Assembly: GCF_965277665.1 (NCBI RefSeq)
Contig: NZ_OZ255835.1
Coordinates: 2,976,001 to 3,040,000 of the forward strand
Direction: 5' to 3'
DNA from: Lichenicoccus sp965277665
GTDB lineage: Bacteria; Pseudomonadota; Alphaproteobacteria; Acetobacterales; Acetobacteraceae
Length of the DNA stretch: 64,000 nt
In this document: positions 18,340-27,952 of the stretch, piece by piece
Layout of the letters: each line of letters opens with the position of its first letter
Position numbering within the stretch: position 1 is the stretch's first letter
Notes under the pieces: model-generated
Seen by the model: the letters and a program-made list of their open reading frames with translations, nothing else
Database searches by the model: none
Told to the model about the DNA's origin: nothing
Translations under genes and position numbers: made by a program

Positions 18340-18361
18340 AGCATGATGCATGCGTCATGCT
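18340..18361. repeat. AGCATGA palindrome after ugd
   Basis: AGCATGA and TCATGCT pair around an 8-base spacer directly after the ugd stop codon. The stem is similar to the family C palindromes. It may act as a transcription end signal, though no T-run follows. Confidence 0.45.
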
Positions 18362-18387
18362 TCGCTTGAGAGCTCTCGCCGGCTGCT

Positions 18388-18530
18388 GAAAAGGCAAGGT
18401 CAGGGCGCTGCCCTGGCCCGCTGGGGCCGAAGGCCCCAGACCCCGATTCTGAAATTCAAGGATTTCAGAGGCTCGCCTCTGATGGACTTGAGCCGCGAAG
18501 CGGATCAAAGGGGGCGAAGCCTTTGGCCTT
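18388..18530 (+). repeat. Family B four-hairpin intergenic element, copy 1
   Basis: Four hairpins follow one another: CAGGGC-GCT-GCCCTG, CTGGGGCC-GAA-GGCCCCAG, an AGAGGC/GCCTCT stem and an AAAGG/CCTTT stem around GGGCGAAG. The same order of hairpins with sequence drift is found at 27779-27907 and, inverted, at 56363-56503. It lies between the convergent ugd and TPR/GT-D genes. No coding potential is seen. Confidence 0.7.
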
Positions 18531-18603
18531 CACGCGTTGCACTACGGACGACTCGTTTAAGAGTTTTTCGGCACGCTGCTGGACCAGGCGGGCTGAAGCC
18601 GGA

Positions 18604-20061
18604 TCAGCCCGCCATCCAGCGGCCCATGATTGCATCCACCGGGATCGCGATGCCGCCCAGTTGCCTGATATGCGCCGAGCAGATCGCGCCGAGCAGCCCG
18701 GCGCCGACCAGGAAGACGGCGCCCTCGAACGGCACCACCAGGCTCTCCAGAACCTGATCCAGGCGTTCCAGCGCCGGGCCGCCACTGCGCAGAGCCGTCG
18801 GAATGCCCGCGGCGTCCAGCGGCGCCGGCAGCAGCCACGTGCTGGTCTCGGCGATGCGGCAGAACCGTGCCAGCCGCTCGGCCAGGTCCGGATGGCAGCC
18901 GACATGGCCCAGGAACGGCAGCCCCTCGAGCAGCGGCCGCAGGAACGGCATCGCGTCGTGCAGGGCCGCCATGACGCCGAGCGGCACGAAGTGCCGGTCC
19001 GGCCGGCGCAGCACCAGGCTCTGCATCTCGGCGAGGAAGCCGAACACCTGCATCTCGGCTGTCAGCACCGCAGCGTCCGGCAGGCCGACCACGTCGGCCT
19101 GGTTCAAGGCGGCCAGCAACCGGCTGCCGAGACGGCCGGGGGCCAGGCTGCCGGCGCTCTCGATGGTGGCGCCGAACCAGCCCTGCCACACCGAGTTCGC
19201 CACCGCCGACAACTCGTCCCCGTCGAGCACCAGCCCCGCATGATGCGCCGGATGGTCGCGAGGATGGCGGCCGGCCAGGCGACTGGCATAGGCCGCCATG
19301 CGCGCCTCCGGCTGCGTCAGCAGGACCATGCCGAAGGGGCGGCGCCGCGCGATGCTGCGCGCCAGCAACGCCGCCAGGCCGGACGCGTCGAGCCAGCGCG
19401 CCGAATGGCGCAAGGCCTCGAACTGCCCCAGCACGGCGTCGCGGCCGTGATGCAGCGCGAGCTTGGCGTTGGCGAGGTGGACGTAGGGCGCAAACGGCGG
19501 CGCCACCTCGCGCGCCAGGGCACGCAGCAGCGGCTCCGCCGCGAGCAGCTCGTGATACCCGCCGGTCAGGGTGAGCGCGCTGGTGTAGTTCCACAGCGCG
19601 CTGTCGCGATGGCCGAGGGCCACTGCCGCGATACGCAGGTGCGGCAGGGCGCCGAGCGGATCGTCGGCGTCGCACAGGCGGGCGGCGATCCGGTTGTGCA
19701 GAAAGGCGTCATCCGGCGTCGCCGCGAGCATGATCCGTTCGGCATAAGGCAGTAGGTCGGGGCCCGGCAGATCGGCCTCGTCGCGGCCAGTGGTATCGCC
19801 GAGACGCTCGCGGAGCTGCACGAAAAGCCGGCACACCGGCAGGATGTCGGGCCACAGATCGATCGCGCGCCGGCAGGCGACCAGCGCGTCGGCCGGTGCG
19901 CCCGTCGCCGCCAGCAGGCGCGCCCGCTGGAACCAGGCACCCGCATCCGCCGGGTCCGCCTGCAGCAGGGCGTCCACCAGCGCGGCCGCCGCCGCCAGTT
20001 CCCCCCTGGTCACGAGAGCAGCGGCCTCGGCCAGATCGGCCCCGACCGGACGGGTGATCAT
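18604..20061 (-). CDS. TPR-like protein with C-terminal GT-D-fold-like domain
   Basis: This is a 485-residue protein of uncertain function. Residues 10-120 are Ala/Leu-rich helical repeats of TPR type (ALLQADPADAGAWFQRARLLAATGAP). The C-terminal third contains the IESAGSLAPGRLGSRLLAALNQADVVGLPD tract and ends with FLVGAGLLGAICSAHIRQLGGIAIPVDAIMGRWMAG, which matches the GT-D-like glycosyltransferase fold (glycine-rich loop, GGIAxDxG-like end). Its ATG overlaps the TGA of the upstream GT61 gene by 4 nt (ATGA), so the two are translationally coupled. A role in building a surface glycan is inferred from that coupling. Confidence 0.72.
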   Translation of the reverse strand: MITRPVGADLAEAAALVTRGELAAAAALVDALLQADPADAGAWFQRARLLAATGAPADALVACRRAIDLWPDILPVCRLFVQLRERLGDTTGRDEADLPGPDLLPYAERIMLAATPDDAFLHNRIAARLCDADDPLGALPHLRIAAVALGHRDSALWNYTSALTLTGGYHELLAAEPLLRALAREVAPPFAPYVHLANAKLALHHGRDAVLGQFEALRHSARWLDASGLAALLARSIARRRPFGMVLLTQPEARMAAYASRLAGRHPRDHPAHHAGLVLDGDELSAVANSVWQGWFGATIESAGSLAPGRLGSRLLAALNQADVVGLPDAAVLTAEMQVFGFLAEMQSLVLRRPDRHFVPLGVMAALHDAMPFLRPLLEGLPFLGHVGCHPDLAERLARFCRIAETSTWLLPAPLDAAGIPTALRSGGPALERLDQVLESLVVPFEGAVFLVGAGLLGAICSAHIRQLGGIAIPVDAIMGRWMAG

Positions 20062-21173
20062 GCCGCGTCCAGCGCCGACACCGCCTGTTCGACATGCTGC
20101 TCGCCGAGGTCGCCGAGGCTGTCCAGCGTCACGTAGCGATGGCCGCGCACCGCGGACGCCACATAGAACCAGGGACGGAACGACTGGCTGCCGTCGAGCG
20201 TCCGGTTCAGCTCCAGGACGCGCAGGCCACCGGCATGGAACAGGATGTTGGTAAGCCCCGCGCCGTGCGGCGACGCCAGGCGTCTGGCACCGGCGACGAT
20301 CGAGATCTGCTGCTGCAGGTCGACGCCCTCGAAGTTCACGGTCCGGAACCCGCGCCGGTCGAGCACCGCCGACACGATGCTGTTGACGTCGTCGCCGATC
20401 CGGCTCGACACGCCGCCCGATCTGGCCAGATGGATGCTCTCGAACGCACGCGACGTCGGAATGACATGCGCGCGCATGCGGTCGAAGACATCCGTGAACG
20501 CATCCAGATACATGATGTCGGTCGGCGCGCCCGGCTCGGTCCAGAAGAAATGCAGACGGCGCGCGCAATACAGCCCCGACGGCAACGCTGTCACCCGCCC
20601 GGCAAGGCCGCTGAACTCCAGGGATTGCTGCCAGGTGGTCTCGCCGTACGAGATGCCGCCGCTGCGCGCCGCCTCCCGGTAGTCCGGCGTCGCGATCATC
20701 ACCGACGGCTCCAGATGACGCGCCGCCAGGAAGGCCTTGGTGAGGCCGAAGCACATCCAGTGGAAGTAGTTCCGCCACGCCCCGTCGAAGCCGACGAACA
20801 CCTCGTCGAGCCGCAACGGCTCGGGCAGGTCGAGCCGCGTCTCCGACGCCTCCCCTGCCTGCTTGATCGCGCGGAACGCCGCGGTCTGGTGGATCGGGCG
20901 TCCGTCCTCGCTGAGGATGGTCCCATCCAGGCCGTGGCCGACGAGGAAACGTCCGTTCTCGATGGTGTAGAGCCGCAGCTGCAACGGCGGCGCCGCCAGC
21001 CCGCCTGCGCTGTCCTGCACCGAGGCGCCGCGGATGCCGCTCATCAGCGCGGCCAGGTCCTGTCCCGGATAGGCGAGAATCGGTGGCGCGAGGCTGCGGG
21101 GAGGCTGCGACGCGATGCTTGCGGCGGCGGGCAGTTCACCAACTTCGAGAAAGCGCCTCACGACAAGCTGCAT
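20058..21173 (-). CDS. Glycosyltransferase family 61 protein
   Basis: This 371-residue protein has GT61/DUF563 hallmarks: FDGAWRNYFHWMCFGLTKAFLAARHL in the middle and LASPHGAGLTNILFHAGGLRVLELN near the C-terminus. Such enzymes transfer sugars (often xylose or GlcNAc-like) to glycans, and the substrate is not predictable here. It is striking that UDP-xylose and UDP-glucuronate biosynthesis genes lie 3-5 kb away. It leads a two-gene minus-strand operon with the TPR/GT-D protein. No signal peptide is seen. Confidence 0.85.
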   Translation of the reverse strand: MQLVVRRFLEVGELPAAASIASQPPRSLAPPILAYPGQDLAALMSGIRGASVQDSAGGLAAPPLQLRLYTIENGRFLVGHGLDGTILSEDGRPIHQTAAFRAIKQAGEASETRLDLPEPLRLDEVFVGFDGAWRNYFHWMCFGLTKAFLAARHLEPSVMIATPDYREAARSGGISYGETTWQQSLEFSGLAGRVTALPSGLYCARRLHFFWTEPGAPTDIMYLDAFTDVFDRMRAHVIPTSRAFESIHLARSGGVSSRIGDDVNSIVSAVLDRRGFRTVNFEGVDLQQQISIVAGARRLASPHGAGLTNILFHAGGLRVLELNRTLDGSQSFRPWFYVASAVRGHRYVTLDSLGDLGEQHVEQAVSALDAA

Positions 21174-21427
21174 GCGGCGCCCTCATGAGCGTGAAGCCCC
21201 GGATGCGGGGGTACATCCGACTCTACAGCATGATCGGCGGATCGCGCAGGATGATGATGTGCACAACGGCTCGCGCATCGCGAATGCGGACTGCGCGCTG
21301 ACCAGGCTTGCTGTTGGTTAGCCTGCCAGACCTGAACGGATTATTCCGACGGCCGCGCGATAGACGATCGCTTTCGTTATTTTAGTGGTATGATTAGTTC
21401 GTCCGCAGGTGTGGTCACTGGATCAAC

Positions 21428-23362
21428 ATGACGCTCGAGGGTACTGCAGCGACGCCTGTCTCGACGCCGGACGACCTCGTCCAGGGCATCGTCGACTATG
21501 CCATCTACCGGCTCGACGCCAACGGGATCGTGCTCAGCTGGAACCCGGGCGCGGAACGGTTCAAGGGCTACACGGCCGCCGAGATCATCGGCAAGAACTT
21601 CGCGTGCTTCTTCATCGATGGCGACATCGCGCGCGGTGCGCCGGCGACCATTCTCGCCACCGCACGCGAGGCTGGCCAGTACGAGGGCGACGGCTGGCGG
21701 CTGCGCAAGGATGGCAGCCAGTTCTGGGCCAGCGTCGTGATCAACCGGCTACAGAACACGGCGGGCGAGTTCGACGGCTTCGCCAAGATCACCCGCGACA
21801 TCAGCGACAGCCGCACCGTCCAGCAAGCGCTGCGGCTGAGCGAGCAACGCTTCCGGATGCTCGTCGACAGCCTTGTCCACTACGCCATCTTCACGCTCGA
21901 TCCGGACGGCCATGTCACCAGCTGGAACCTGGGCGCCGAACGTGCCAAGGGCTATTCGCGGGACCAGATCCTCGGCGAGAGCTACGCGCGCTTCTTCACC
22001 GCGGAGGACCGGGCGGCCGGCAGGCCGGAGCAGACGCTGAGCGCCGCGCGGGCAAACGGGCGCTTCGAGGGCGAAGGCTGGCGGGTGCGCAAGGACGGCA
22101 GCAGGTTCCTCGCCAACGTCGTGATCGACCTGATGCACGACCAGGACGGCGAGTTCCTCGGCTACGCCGCCATCACCCGGGACATCACCGAGAAGCACGC
22201 GTTGGAAGCCGCTCGCGAGCAGCTCTACCAGTCGCAGAAGATGGAATCCGTCGGGCAACTCACCGGCGGCGTTGCGCACGATTTTAACAACCTGCTGACG
22301 GCAGTGAGCGGCAGCCTTGCCCTGGTCATGGCCGCCAGCACCGACGAGCGGGTACGGCGCCTGATCGAGGTGGCGCAACGTGCCGCGGATCGTGGCGGCA
22401 AGCTGACGCACCAGTTGCTGGCCTTCTCCCGCCGCCAGATCCTGCAGCCGCAGACGTCCAACATCAACGACCTGATCACAGCCTTCGAGATCCTGTTGCG
22501 GCGTGCGGTCGGCGAGACCATCAACCTACAATTCGATCTCAGCCCGCCGCTCTGGCTCAGCGAGATCGATCCGGCGCAGTTCCAGTCGGCCCTGCTCAAT
22601 CTTGTCGTGAACGCGCGCGACGCCATGCCGAAGGGCGGCGCGCTCACCATCGAGACGCGGAACATCGAGATCCGGGCGGCGGATGCGCTGCGGATCCGCG
22701 AGATTGCGCCCGGACCGTATGTCTGCATCACGGTGCACGATTCCGGCAGCGGCATGACGCCCACGGCGCGCGACCGGGCGATCGAGCCGTTCTTCACCAC
22801 CAAGGATGTCGGCCAGGGCTCCGGCCTCGGGCTGAGCCAGGTCTATGGATTCGTGCGGCAGAGCGATGGCCAGATCGAGATCGAGAGCGCCATCGGCGCC
22901 GGCACCTCGGTCAGCCTGTACCTGCCGCAATCGCAGACACCCAGCAGCAAGGACGCAGCCATGCAAGCAACCCAGACCGATACCACTCACGGCACGATTC
23001 TCGTCGTGGAGGACGACCCCGACGTGCTCGAGATCGCCGTCGCCGCGGTCGAGAGCTTCGGCTACAAGGTGCATGCCGCACGGGACGGCGCCGAGGCGCT
23101 GGCGATCCTGCTGTCGGAGAAGCCGGTCGACCTGCTGTTCACCGACGTCGTCATGCCGAAAGGCCTGAGCGGGGTGGATCTAGCCCGCGATGCACGGCTG
23201 CTGCAGCCCGAGATCCCGGTGCTGATGGCGTCGGGCTACCCGCGCGAAGCCATGCAGGAGCGCAAGGACGACAACGAGAACATGGCCTTCATTGCCAAGC
23301 CCTACACGCTCTCGGCACTGAGCGAGAAGCTCGATGTGATGACCCGGAATGCGCCGGGCTGA
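21428..23362 (+). CDS. Hybrid sensor histidine kinase: PAS-PAS-HisKA-HATPase-REC
   Basis: This is a 644-residue soluble two-component sensor. PAS domain 1 spans about 18-130 and PAS domain 2 about 143-258; they are near-duplicates, each with SWNxGAERxKGY and ITRDI ends. HisKA follows with the phospho-accepting His284 in GGVAHDFNNLL. The HATPase part has LLNLVVNARDAMP, GSGM and GQGSGLGLSQVYG. The C-terminal receiver carries LLFTDVVMP (Asp573). No transmembrane segment is present, so it senses an internal cue. It is next to glycosyltransferase and exported beta-helix-like genes, which it could regulate; no DNA-binding partner is adjacent. Confidence 0.93.
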   Translation: MTLEGTAATPVSTPDDLVQGIVDYAIYRLDANGIVLSWNPGAERFKGYTAAEIIGKNFACFFIDGDIARGAPATILATAREAGQYEGDGWRLRKDGSQFWASVVINRLQNTAGEFDGFAKITRDISDSRTVQQALRLSEQRFRMLVDSLVHYAIFTLDPDGHVTSWNLGAERAKGYSRDQILGESYARFFTAEDRAAGRPEQTLSAARANGRFEGEGWRVRKDGSRFLANVVIDLMHDQDGEFLGYAAITRDITEKHALEAAREQLYQSQKMESVGQLTGGVAHDFNNLLTAVSGSLALVMAASTDERVRRLIEVAQRAADRGGKLTHQLLAFSRRQILQPQTSNINDLITAFEILLRRAVGETINLQFDLSPPLWLSEIDPAQFQSALLNLVVNARDAMPKGGALTIETRNIEIRAADALRIREIAPGPYVCITVHDSGSGMTPTARDRAIEPFFTTKDVGQGSGLGLSQVYGFVRQSDGQIEIESAIGAGTSVSLYLPQSQTPSSKDAAMQATQTDTTHGTILVVEDDPDVLEIAVAAVESFGYKVHAARDGAEALAILLSEKPVDLLFTDVVMPKGLSGVDLARDARLLQPEIPVLMASGYPREAMQERKDDNENMAFIAKPYTLSALSEKLDVMTRNAPG

Positions 23363-23385
23363 GGCGGCGCGGCCGGTCCACACGC

Positions 23386-24801
23386 GTGCCGGCAAGAGCG
23401 GCATCAGCGCGAGGCGCTCCAGCGGCGGCTCGACGTCGGATCGGCTCCGCGCAAGTCCTCTTCCTTTCGGCGCTGCTTGCATCGCCCGTGACGGCGCAAG
23501 CCGGTCCTGGCGGGTCGGACGTTGCGGCGAAACAGGGGGTTCAAGCCGACGACGAGGCCGTGCTGGTGGCCCACGACCTGGCCTCCAGAAGCCCGGATAT
23601 CGTCTCGATCACCGACTTCACCGCCGGATATTCGCCGGCGGGTAACGACAACGCAGCCGTTCAAGCCGCGATCATCGCTGCAAGCAATAGCGGCGGCCGC
23701 TCCGCCCGCCTGCTCTGGTTCAGCCCCGGAAACTATAACCTCACGCAAACGCAGTATTCCCAGGGGAACGACGCAGAGATCGTGCCAGAGGGTGCCGAGT
23801 TTACAGGATTGTCCTTCCCACCGGGAATGACAGACGGGTCGGTGTTGCAAGATGGCGGGACCGCTCTTGCGCTTGGAAAAGTCATGGATTCGGGCAAGGG
23901 CAGCGGGCACGGCGGCCACACGACGCTATTCGTCGGTGCCGTCAACAGAGCCTACGCAAGCGGCGTGGCCAAATACGAGCACGACGCCGCCTACATCAAT
24001 CTCTACAACTATGACCCATCCCAATTCCGATCCGGACGAGGGGCGGCCTCCTACATCCCCAAGGACGCGGTGTCCCTTCATGTCGCTGCGAGTCTGGCTC
24101 CTGGCACGGGCAATCTCGGGCGCATCTGGGGTATTGAGGATAATGTCCAGATCGTCCGCGGCGCGGGAGATGGGATTGCCGACGGCATTGAAATTGGCAT
24201 GGATAACTGGAGCGGCAGCGCATCCGGGGAACCCGGCAGCTACACGTCAAAGACCGGGGTCAACATCTGGGCCGGCGGCAACGCGAACAGCACCAGTGCG
24301 ATCAATATTGGAAGTAGCGCGTCCCGGGTCGGCTGGGAGGACGGGATCGATGCGTCAGGAGTGACAAGGCGCTTCCTCCGACTAAGCTTCGAGACGCGCG
24401 ATGTGTTTCTGGTGTCTTCCAAGGGCGACTTGACCGCTGCCTCGGCGGCGATCCTAGGCCATGCAACTTTCGCCCAGAGTATGAATGTGAACGGGTTCAT
24501 CATTCGCACGCTGCATAGAGCCATCAGCAGCACCGGGTCGGCACTTGCGACTGCAACGGCGCTGACCGCGCACTACAATACCGTCAGGCAATGTGCGACC
24601 GGCGCAGTCAGGCTACCGCTGGCCGTACCGGACGGCGGCGATGTGTATATCCTGAACAGGTGTAGCAAGAAGCTCGACGTCTATCCGGGAAGTTCGGCCA
24701 CCCGGATCGAGGCCGGTTCAGCGGGAGCCGCGATCACGCTGGCTGCAGGAGCGACCGGTCACTTCATGCGGGAGAGTTCCGATCAGTGGCGGCAGATCTG
24801 A
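23386..24801 (+). CDS. Exported beta-helix-like protein (pectate-lyase/tailspike-like start)
   Basis: This is a 471-residue protein with a signal peptide (GTG start; Arg-rich n-region, hydrophobic FLSALLASPVTAQA). The mature N-terminus reads SITDFTAGYSPAGNDNAAVQAAIIAAS, then LLWFSPGNYNLTQTQY. This is the D-x-x-A-xx-AI/PxGxY pattern that begins pectate-lyase-3 and phage tailspike beta-helix proteins. The rest is Gly/Ser/Asn-rich with no recognised catalytic motif. GC content is visibly lower than neighbours. It starts 23 nt after the hybrid kinase. A role in polysaccharide binding or cleavage at the surface is inference. Confidence 0.6.
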   Translation: MPARAASARGAPAAARRRIGSAQVLFLSALLASPVTAQAGPGGSDVAAKQGVQADDEAVLVAHDLASRSPDIVSITDFTAGYSPAGNDNAAVQAAIIAASNSGGRSARLLWFSPGNYNLTQTQYSQGNDAEIVPEGAEFTGLSFPPGMTDGSVLQDGGTALALGKVMDSGKGSGHGGHTTLFVGAVNRAYASGVAKYEHDAAYINLYNYDPSQFRSGRGAASYIPKDAVSLHVAASLAPGTGNLGRIWGIEDNVQIVRGAGDGIADGIEIGMDNWSGSASGEPGSYTSKTGVNIWAGGNANSTSAINIGSSASRVGWEDGIDASGVTRRFLRLSFETRDVFLVSSKGDLTAASAAILGHATFAQSMNVNGFIIRTLHRAISSTGSALATATALTAHYNTVRQCATGAVRLPLAVPDGGDVYILNRCSKKLDVYPGSSATRIEAGSAGAAITLAAGATGHFMRESSDQWRQI

Positions 24802-24823
24802 AACGATCCCCAGCTCCCGCCTC

Positions 24824-25972
24824 TCAAGGCTCGCGCGGCAGCATGACGCCCGATCGGCCGGCTTGTAACTGGTCGATCACCTCGAACAGGCTGGTCAAAT
24901 CGGGGTCCGTTGCGCTGAAGTTCCTGATGCCGTCTTCCGTCTGCGGCGCGTCTTCCAGCCTGTTCATGTAGATCAACTTTTGTTCGAAGGCGCCACTGAC
25001 ATGAGCTTGCACCCAGTTGAACCCGACTGACGCAACGATGGTTCCGGGCTCCGCAAACACCGACCCATGCAGGCCGGAACCGCCCTCTCCGATGATGCAG
25101 TTTGCCGATCGATACATTGCCGCCTGCTCCGTGAAGCTTAGCTCCTCGGGACGAACGATGTCGTATCCACGCGCGACCGCCATCCGCTCAAGCGACTCGC
25201 GCGCAACAAAAACCCGGCCTTCGCTGAAGGATCGCCGTGAAAGACAGACCCGGCGCTTCGGCACGGCAAGGCAGGCATCCCCGAGATCGCCGTAGAACTC
25301 CCGTACTAGGTTGTGCAGGGAATAGCTGCCATCGTGACCAAAGCTTGGTAAACACGCGTACTTGCAGGTCACTCTATCTTCCTGCTCTGAAAACATGTGC
25401 AGCCGATCCGGCGCAATGTTGCAGTAGGCCTGCAGCATCCGCGGCACCCAGGACGGGGTTCCTGATGGCAGCAGGATCGGCATGCCATCCAGCACGGGAC
25501 CGAGAAGCCGCTGCGCGATCACGACGCGCGGCAGGAAGTCCAGGATCCAGTGACCATACGTGTTATGGCCCGGCCCGGTGACCACGAGCACAGGCTCATC
25601 GATCGTCACCCGGCGGGCGGAGGCCGCGTCGAGAGGGTTGCCAGGATAATGTTCGCAAAGTCGCTTCAGCGCGACATCTGACGTGTGCGAGTGCTCGCGA
25701 ACAAAGCGATCCTGGGCAAACACGTAGCCCGAGCCGCTGATCTCTATGTCCTGAAGAAGAAAGCAGCCTATCGGTGCCAGCGAGATCGCCGGCAGTCCCC
25801 CGCTCCATTCCCAGACTGCATCGGGCTGGTTGCTCAGTTGCAGCCATTGCTCGCAGGGCCTGGCCTCGGAGACGGGACAGACTTCAGCAAACCCGCGCCA
25901 TTCTCGCAGACCGGCGAGAAGCGAACAGGGTGGCCCCAGCTCCGCGACATCAACGGTTTCGACCGTTCTCAC
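24824..25972 (-). CDS. Glycosyltransferase family 61 protein (second copy)
   Basis: This GT61-type protein has PVLVVTGPGHNTYGHWILDFLPRVVIAQRLLG in the middle and CIIGEGGSGLHGSVFAEPGTIVASVG near the C-terminus, corresponding to the active-site and nucleotide-binding regions of the family. From GTG 25972 it has 382 residues. An in-frame start at 26098 would add 42 residues of Arg/Gly-rich sequence that looks non-coding. It converges with the exported beta-helix-like gene, leaving 22 nt between stops. It is clearly different from the GT61 at 20058, not a recent duplicate. GC is somewhat below the window average. Confidence 0.78.
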   Translation of the reverse strand: MRTVETVDVAELGPPCSLLAGLREWRGFAEVCPVSEARPCEQWLQLSNQPDAVWEWSGGLPAISLAPIGCFLLQDIEISGSGYVFAQDRFVREHSHTSDVALKRLCEHYPGNPLDAASARRVTIDEPVLVVTGPGHNTYGHWILDFLPRVVIAQRLLGPVLDGMPILLPSGTPSWVPRMLQAYCNIAPDRLHMFSEQEDRVTCKYACLPSFGHDGSYSLHNLVREFYGDLGDACLAVPKRRVCLSRRSFSEGRVFVARESLERMAVARGYDIVRPEELSFTEQAAMYRSANCIIGEGGSGLHGSVFAEPGTIVASVGFNWVQAHVSGAFEQKLIYMNRLEDAPQTEDGIRNFSATDPDLTSLFEVIDQLQAGRSGVMLPREP

Positions 25973-26226
25973 CAACCGACCTGGACACGGTCTGCCGCTG
26001 CGACCTGAAGACCCATCATCGCCGTGGGGTCGCGGCCTCCCGAGGCCCTGGTCATTGATGCGAAAGCATGAGGCGCGGGTCCCCTGGCAAGGGCGCAACT
26101 ATCGCCCATGCCACCTCCAAGATCATCAGATTTCGTCTTGGAAAGGGATACTTCTAGCTTGAACCAAGCTCTACCCCGAGCCTATGCCGTCTCAGAACCC
26201 ATTACAGCGTCGAAAGGGTCGCGGGA

Positions 26227-27753
26227 TCACCCCCCATGCACATGGTCGAGATCGGCGAACCGGGTGAACTCGCCCTCGAAGAACAGGTCGATCTTGCCCG
26301 TCGGCCCGTGCCGCTGCTTTTCCAGCAGCAGCTCGGCCTTGTTGTGCACCTGCTCCATGTCGCGCTGCCACTTGTCCAGCGCGGTCTGATACTTGTCCTC
26401 GCTGTCGTACGCCATCTGCTTGGGTGCGCGCTGCTGCAGGTAGTACTCGTCGCGATAGACGAACATCACCGCATCCGCGTCCTGCTCGATGGATCCGCTC
26501 TCGCGCAGGTCCGACAGAAGCGGCCGCTTGTCCTCGCGGCTCTCCACCGAGCGGCTGAGCTGGCTCAGCGCCAGCACCGGCACCTCCAGCTCCTTGGCAA
26601 TCGCCTTCAGGCCCTGGGTGATCTGGCTGATCTCCAGCACCCGGCTCTCTGGCTTCGTGCCCACCGACGGCCGCATCAGCTGCAGATAGTCCACCACCAC
26701 CAGGCTGAGCCCCTTGGTGCGCGCCAGCCGACGGCAGCGCGTGCGCAGCGCCGACAGCGAGATCGCCGGCGTGTCGTCGATATGCAGCGGCAAGCTCTGC
26801 AGCTCGCGCGACACCTGGATGAAGCGGTCGAACTCCTTCTGCCCGATCTCGCCGCGCCGGATGCGCTCGGAGGAGACCCGGCTCTCCTCCGACAGCAACC
26901 GCGTCGCCAGCTGCTCGGCACTCATTTCCAGCGAGAAGATCGCCACCGACCCCTTCGGCTGCACCTGGTCGCTGCCCTTTCCGGACCCATGCAGCGCCTC
27001 GTACTCGCGCGCCTCGCGCATCAGCGCCCGCGCCGCGCCGAAGGCGATCTTGGTCGCCAGCGCCGTCTTGCCCATCGCCGGCCGCCCGGCCAGGATCAGC
27101 AGGTCGGACGGATGCAGCCCGCCGGTCTTCTTGTCGAGATCGCGCAGCCCGGTGGTCAGCCCCGCCACATCCCCCTGGCGATGGAACGCCTTTTCGGCAA
27201 TCCCGATCGCATCCGTCAGCGCACGCTCGAAGGTGACGAACCCGCCATCCTGGCTCTTCTCGGTGGCGAGACGGAACAGCGCCTCCTCGCCCGCTTCGAT
27301 CTGTTTGGCGCCATCCAGCTCCGGCGTCTGCCCGAACGCGTTGTTCACCACGGTCTCGCCGATATCGATCAACTGCCGCCGCAGCCAGGCATCGTGGATC
27401 GCCCGGCCATACTCGCCGGCATTGATGATGCCGACCATCGCGGTCAGCAGCTGCCCGAGATAGACGACACCCCCCACCTCGTCGAGCAGCCCGGAATGCT
27501 CGAACTCGGCGCGCAACGTGATCGCATCCGCCAGCTGCCCGGCCTCGACACGCCTCGTGATCGCCTGGAAAATCCGGCCATGCAGCGGATCGGCGAAATG
27601 CTCGGGCGACAGGAACTCGCTGACCCGGTCATACGCCTTGTTGTTGGCGAGCAACGCCCCCAGCAACGCCTGCTCCGCCTGCACGTTGGAGGGCGGCAGC
27701 CGCTGCGACAGGCCGAACAGGCTCTCGCGCTGGGTCGATTCGATCTGGTTCAC
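26227..27753 (-). CDS. dnaB: Replicative DNA helicase DnaB
   Basis: DnaB is the hexameric helicase of the replication fork. The 508-residue protein starts at GTG 27753. The N-terminal primase-interacting domain reads PSNVQAEQALLGALLANNKAYDRV. The RecA-like domain has the Walker A motif LAGRPAMGKTALATKIAF, SLEMSAEQLATRLL, the Walker B region LSLVVVDYLQLM and SQLSRSVESREDKRPLLSDLRESGSIEQDAD. A 23-residue insertion around EALHGSGKGSDQVQP is somewhat longer than in enterobacterial DnaB and is common in alphaproteobacteria. It is monocistronic, with a family B repeat upstream. Confidence 0.97.
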   Translation of the reverse strand: MNQIESTQRESLFGLSQRLPPSNVQAEQALLGALLANNKAYDRVSEFLSPEHFADPLHGRIFQAITRRVEAGQLADAITLRAEFEHSGLLDEVGGVVYLGQLLTAMVGIINAGEYGRAIHDAWLRRQLIDIGETVVNNAFGQTPELDGAKQIEAGEEALFRLATEKSQDGGFVTFERALTDAIGIAEKAFHRQGDVAGLTTGLRDLDKKTGGLHPSDLLILAGRPAMGKTALATKIAFGAARALMREAREYEALHGSGKGSDQVQPKGSVAIFSLEMSAEQLATRLLSEESRVSSERIRRGEIGQKEFDRFIQVSRELQSLPLHIDDTPAISLSALRTRCRRLARTKGLSLVVVDYLQLMRPSVGTKPESRVLEISQITQGLKAIAKELEVPVLALSQLSRSVESREDKRPLLSDLRESGSIEQDADAVMFVYRDEYYLQQRAPKQMAYDSEDKYQTALDKWQRDMEQVHNKAELLLEKQRHGPTGKIDLFFEGEFTRFADLDHVHGG

Positions 27754-27778
27754 GCTTTGACCCTAGCCCTTTTGCTGT

Positions 27779-27907
27779 CAGCAAGGCACGGGCTCTGCCC
27801 GTGACCTGCTGGGGCCTCAGGCCCCAGACCCCTATTCTTAAACGATTCGTTTGCAAAGGCTCGCCTTTGCCGGGGTCGAGGGGCGGCGCCCCTCGCCTTG
27901 CCTTCTG
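27779..27907 (+). repeat. Family B four-hairpin intergenic element, copy 2
   Basis: The order of hairpins is CACGGGC-TCT-GCCCGTG, CTGGGGCC-TCA-GGCCCCAG, CAAAGGC/GCCTTTG and AGGGGC-GGC-GCCCCT. It fills most of the 199-bp gap between the dnaB start and the hldE stop (both minus strand). The second hairpin is identical in stem to copies 1 and 3 while loops and flanks differ, indicating conserved structure. Confidence 0.75.
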
Positions 27908-27952
27908 CTTACTGCCTGCGGCGCAGTTCCGCCCGCGTCCTGTGCCTGTGGA

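Noticed and set aside
27779..27907. Family B repeat as a classical rho-independent terminator
   Set aside because: The hairpins are strong but not followed by a T-run, and the same element occurs in different orientations relative to genes.
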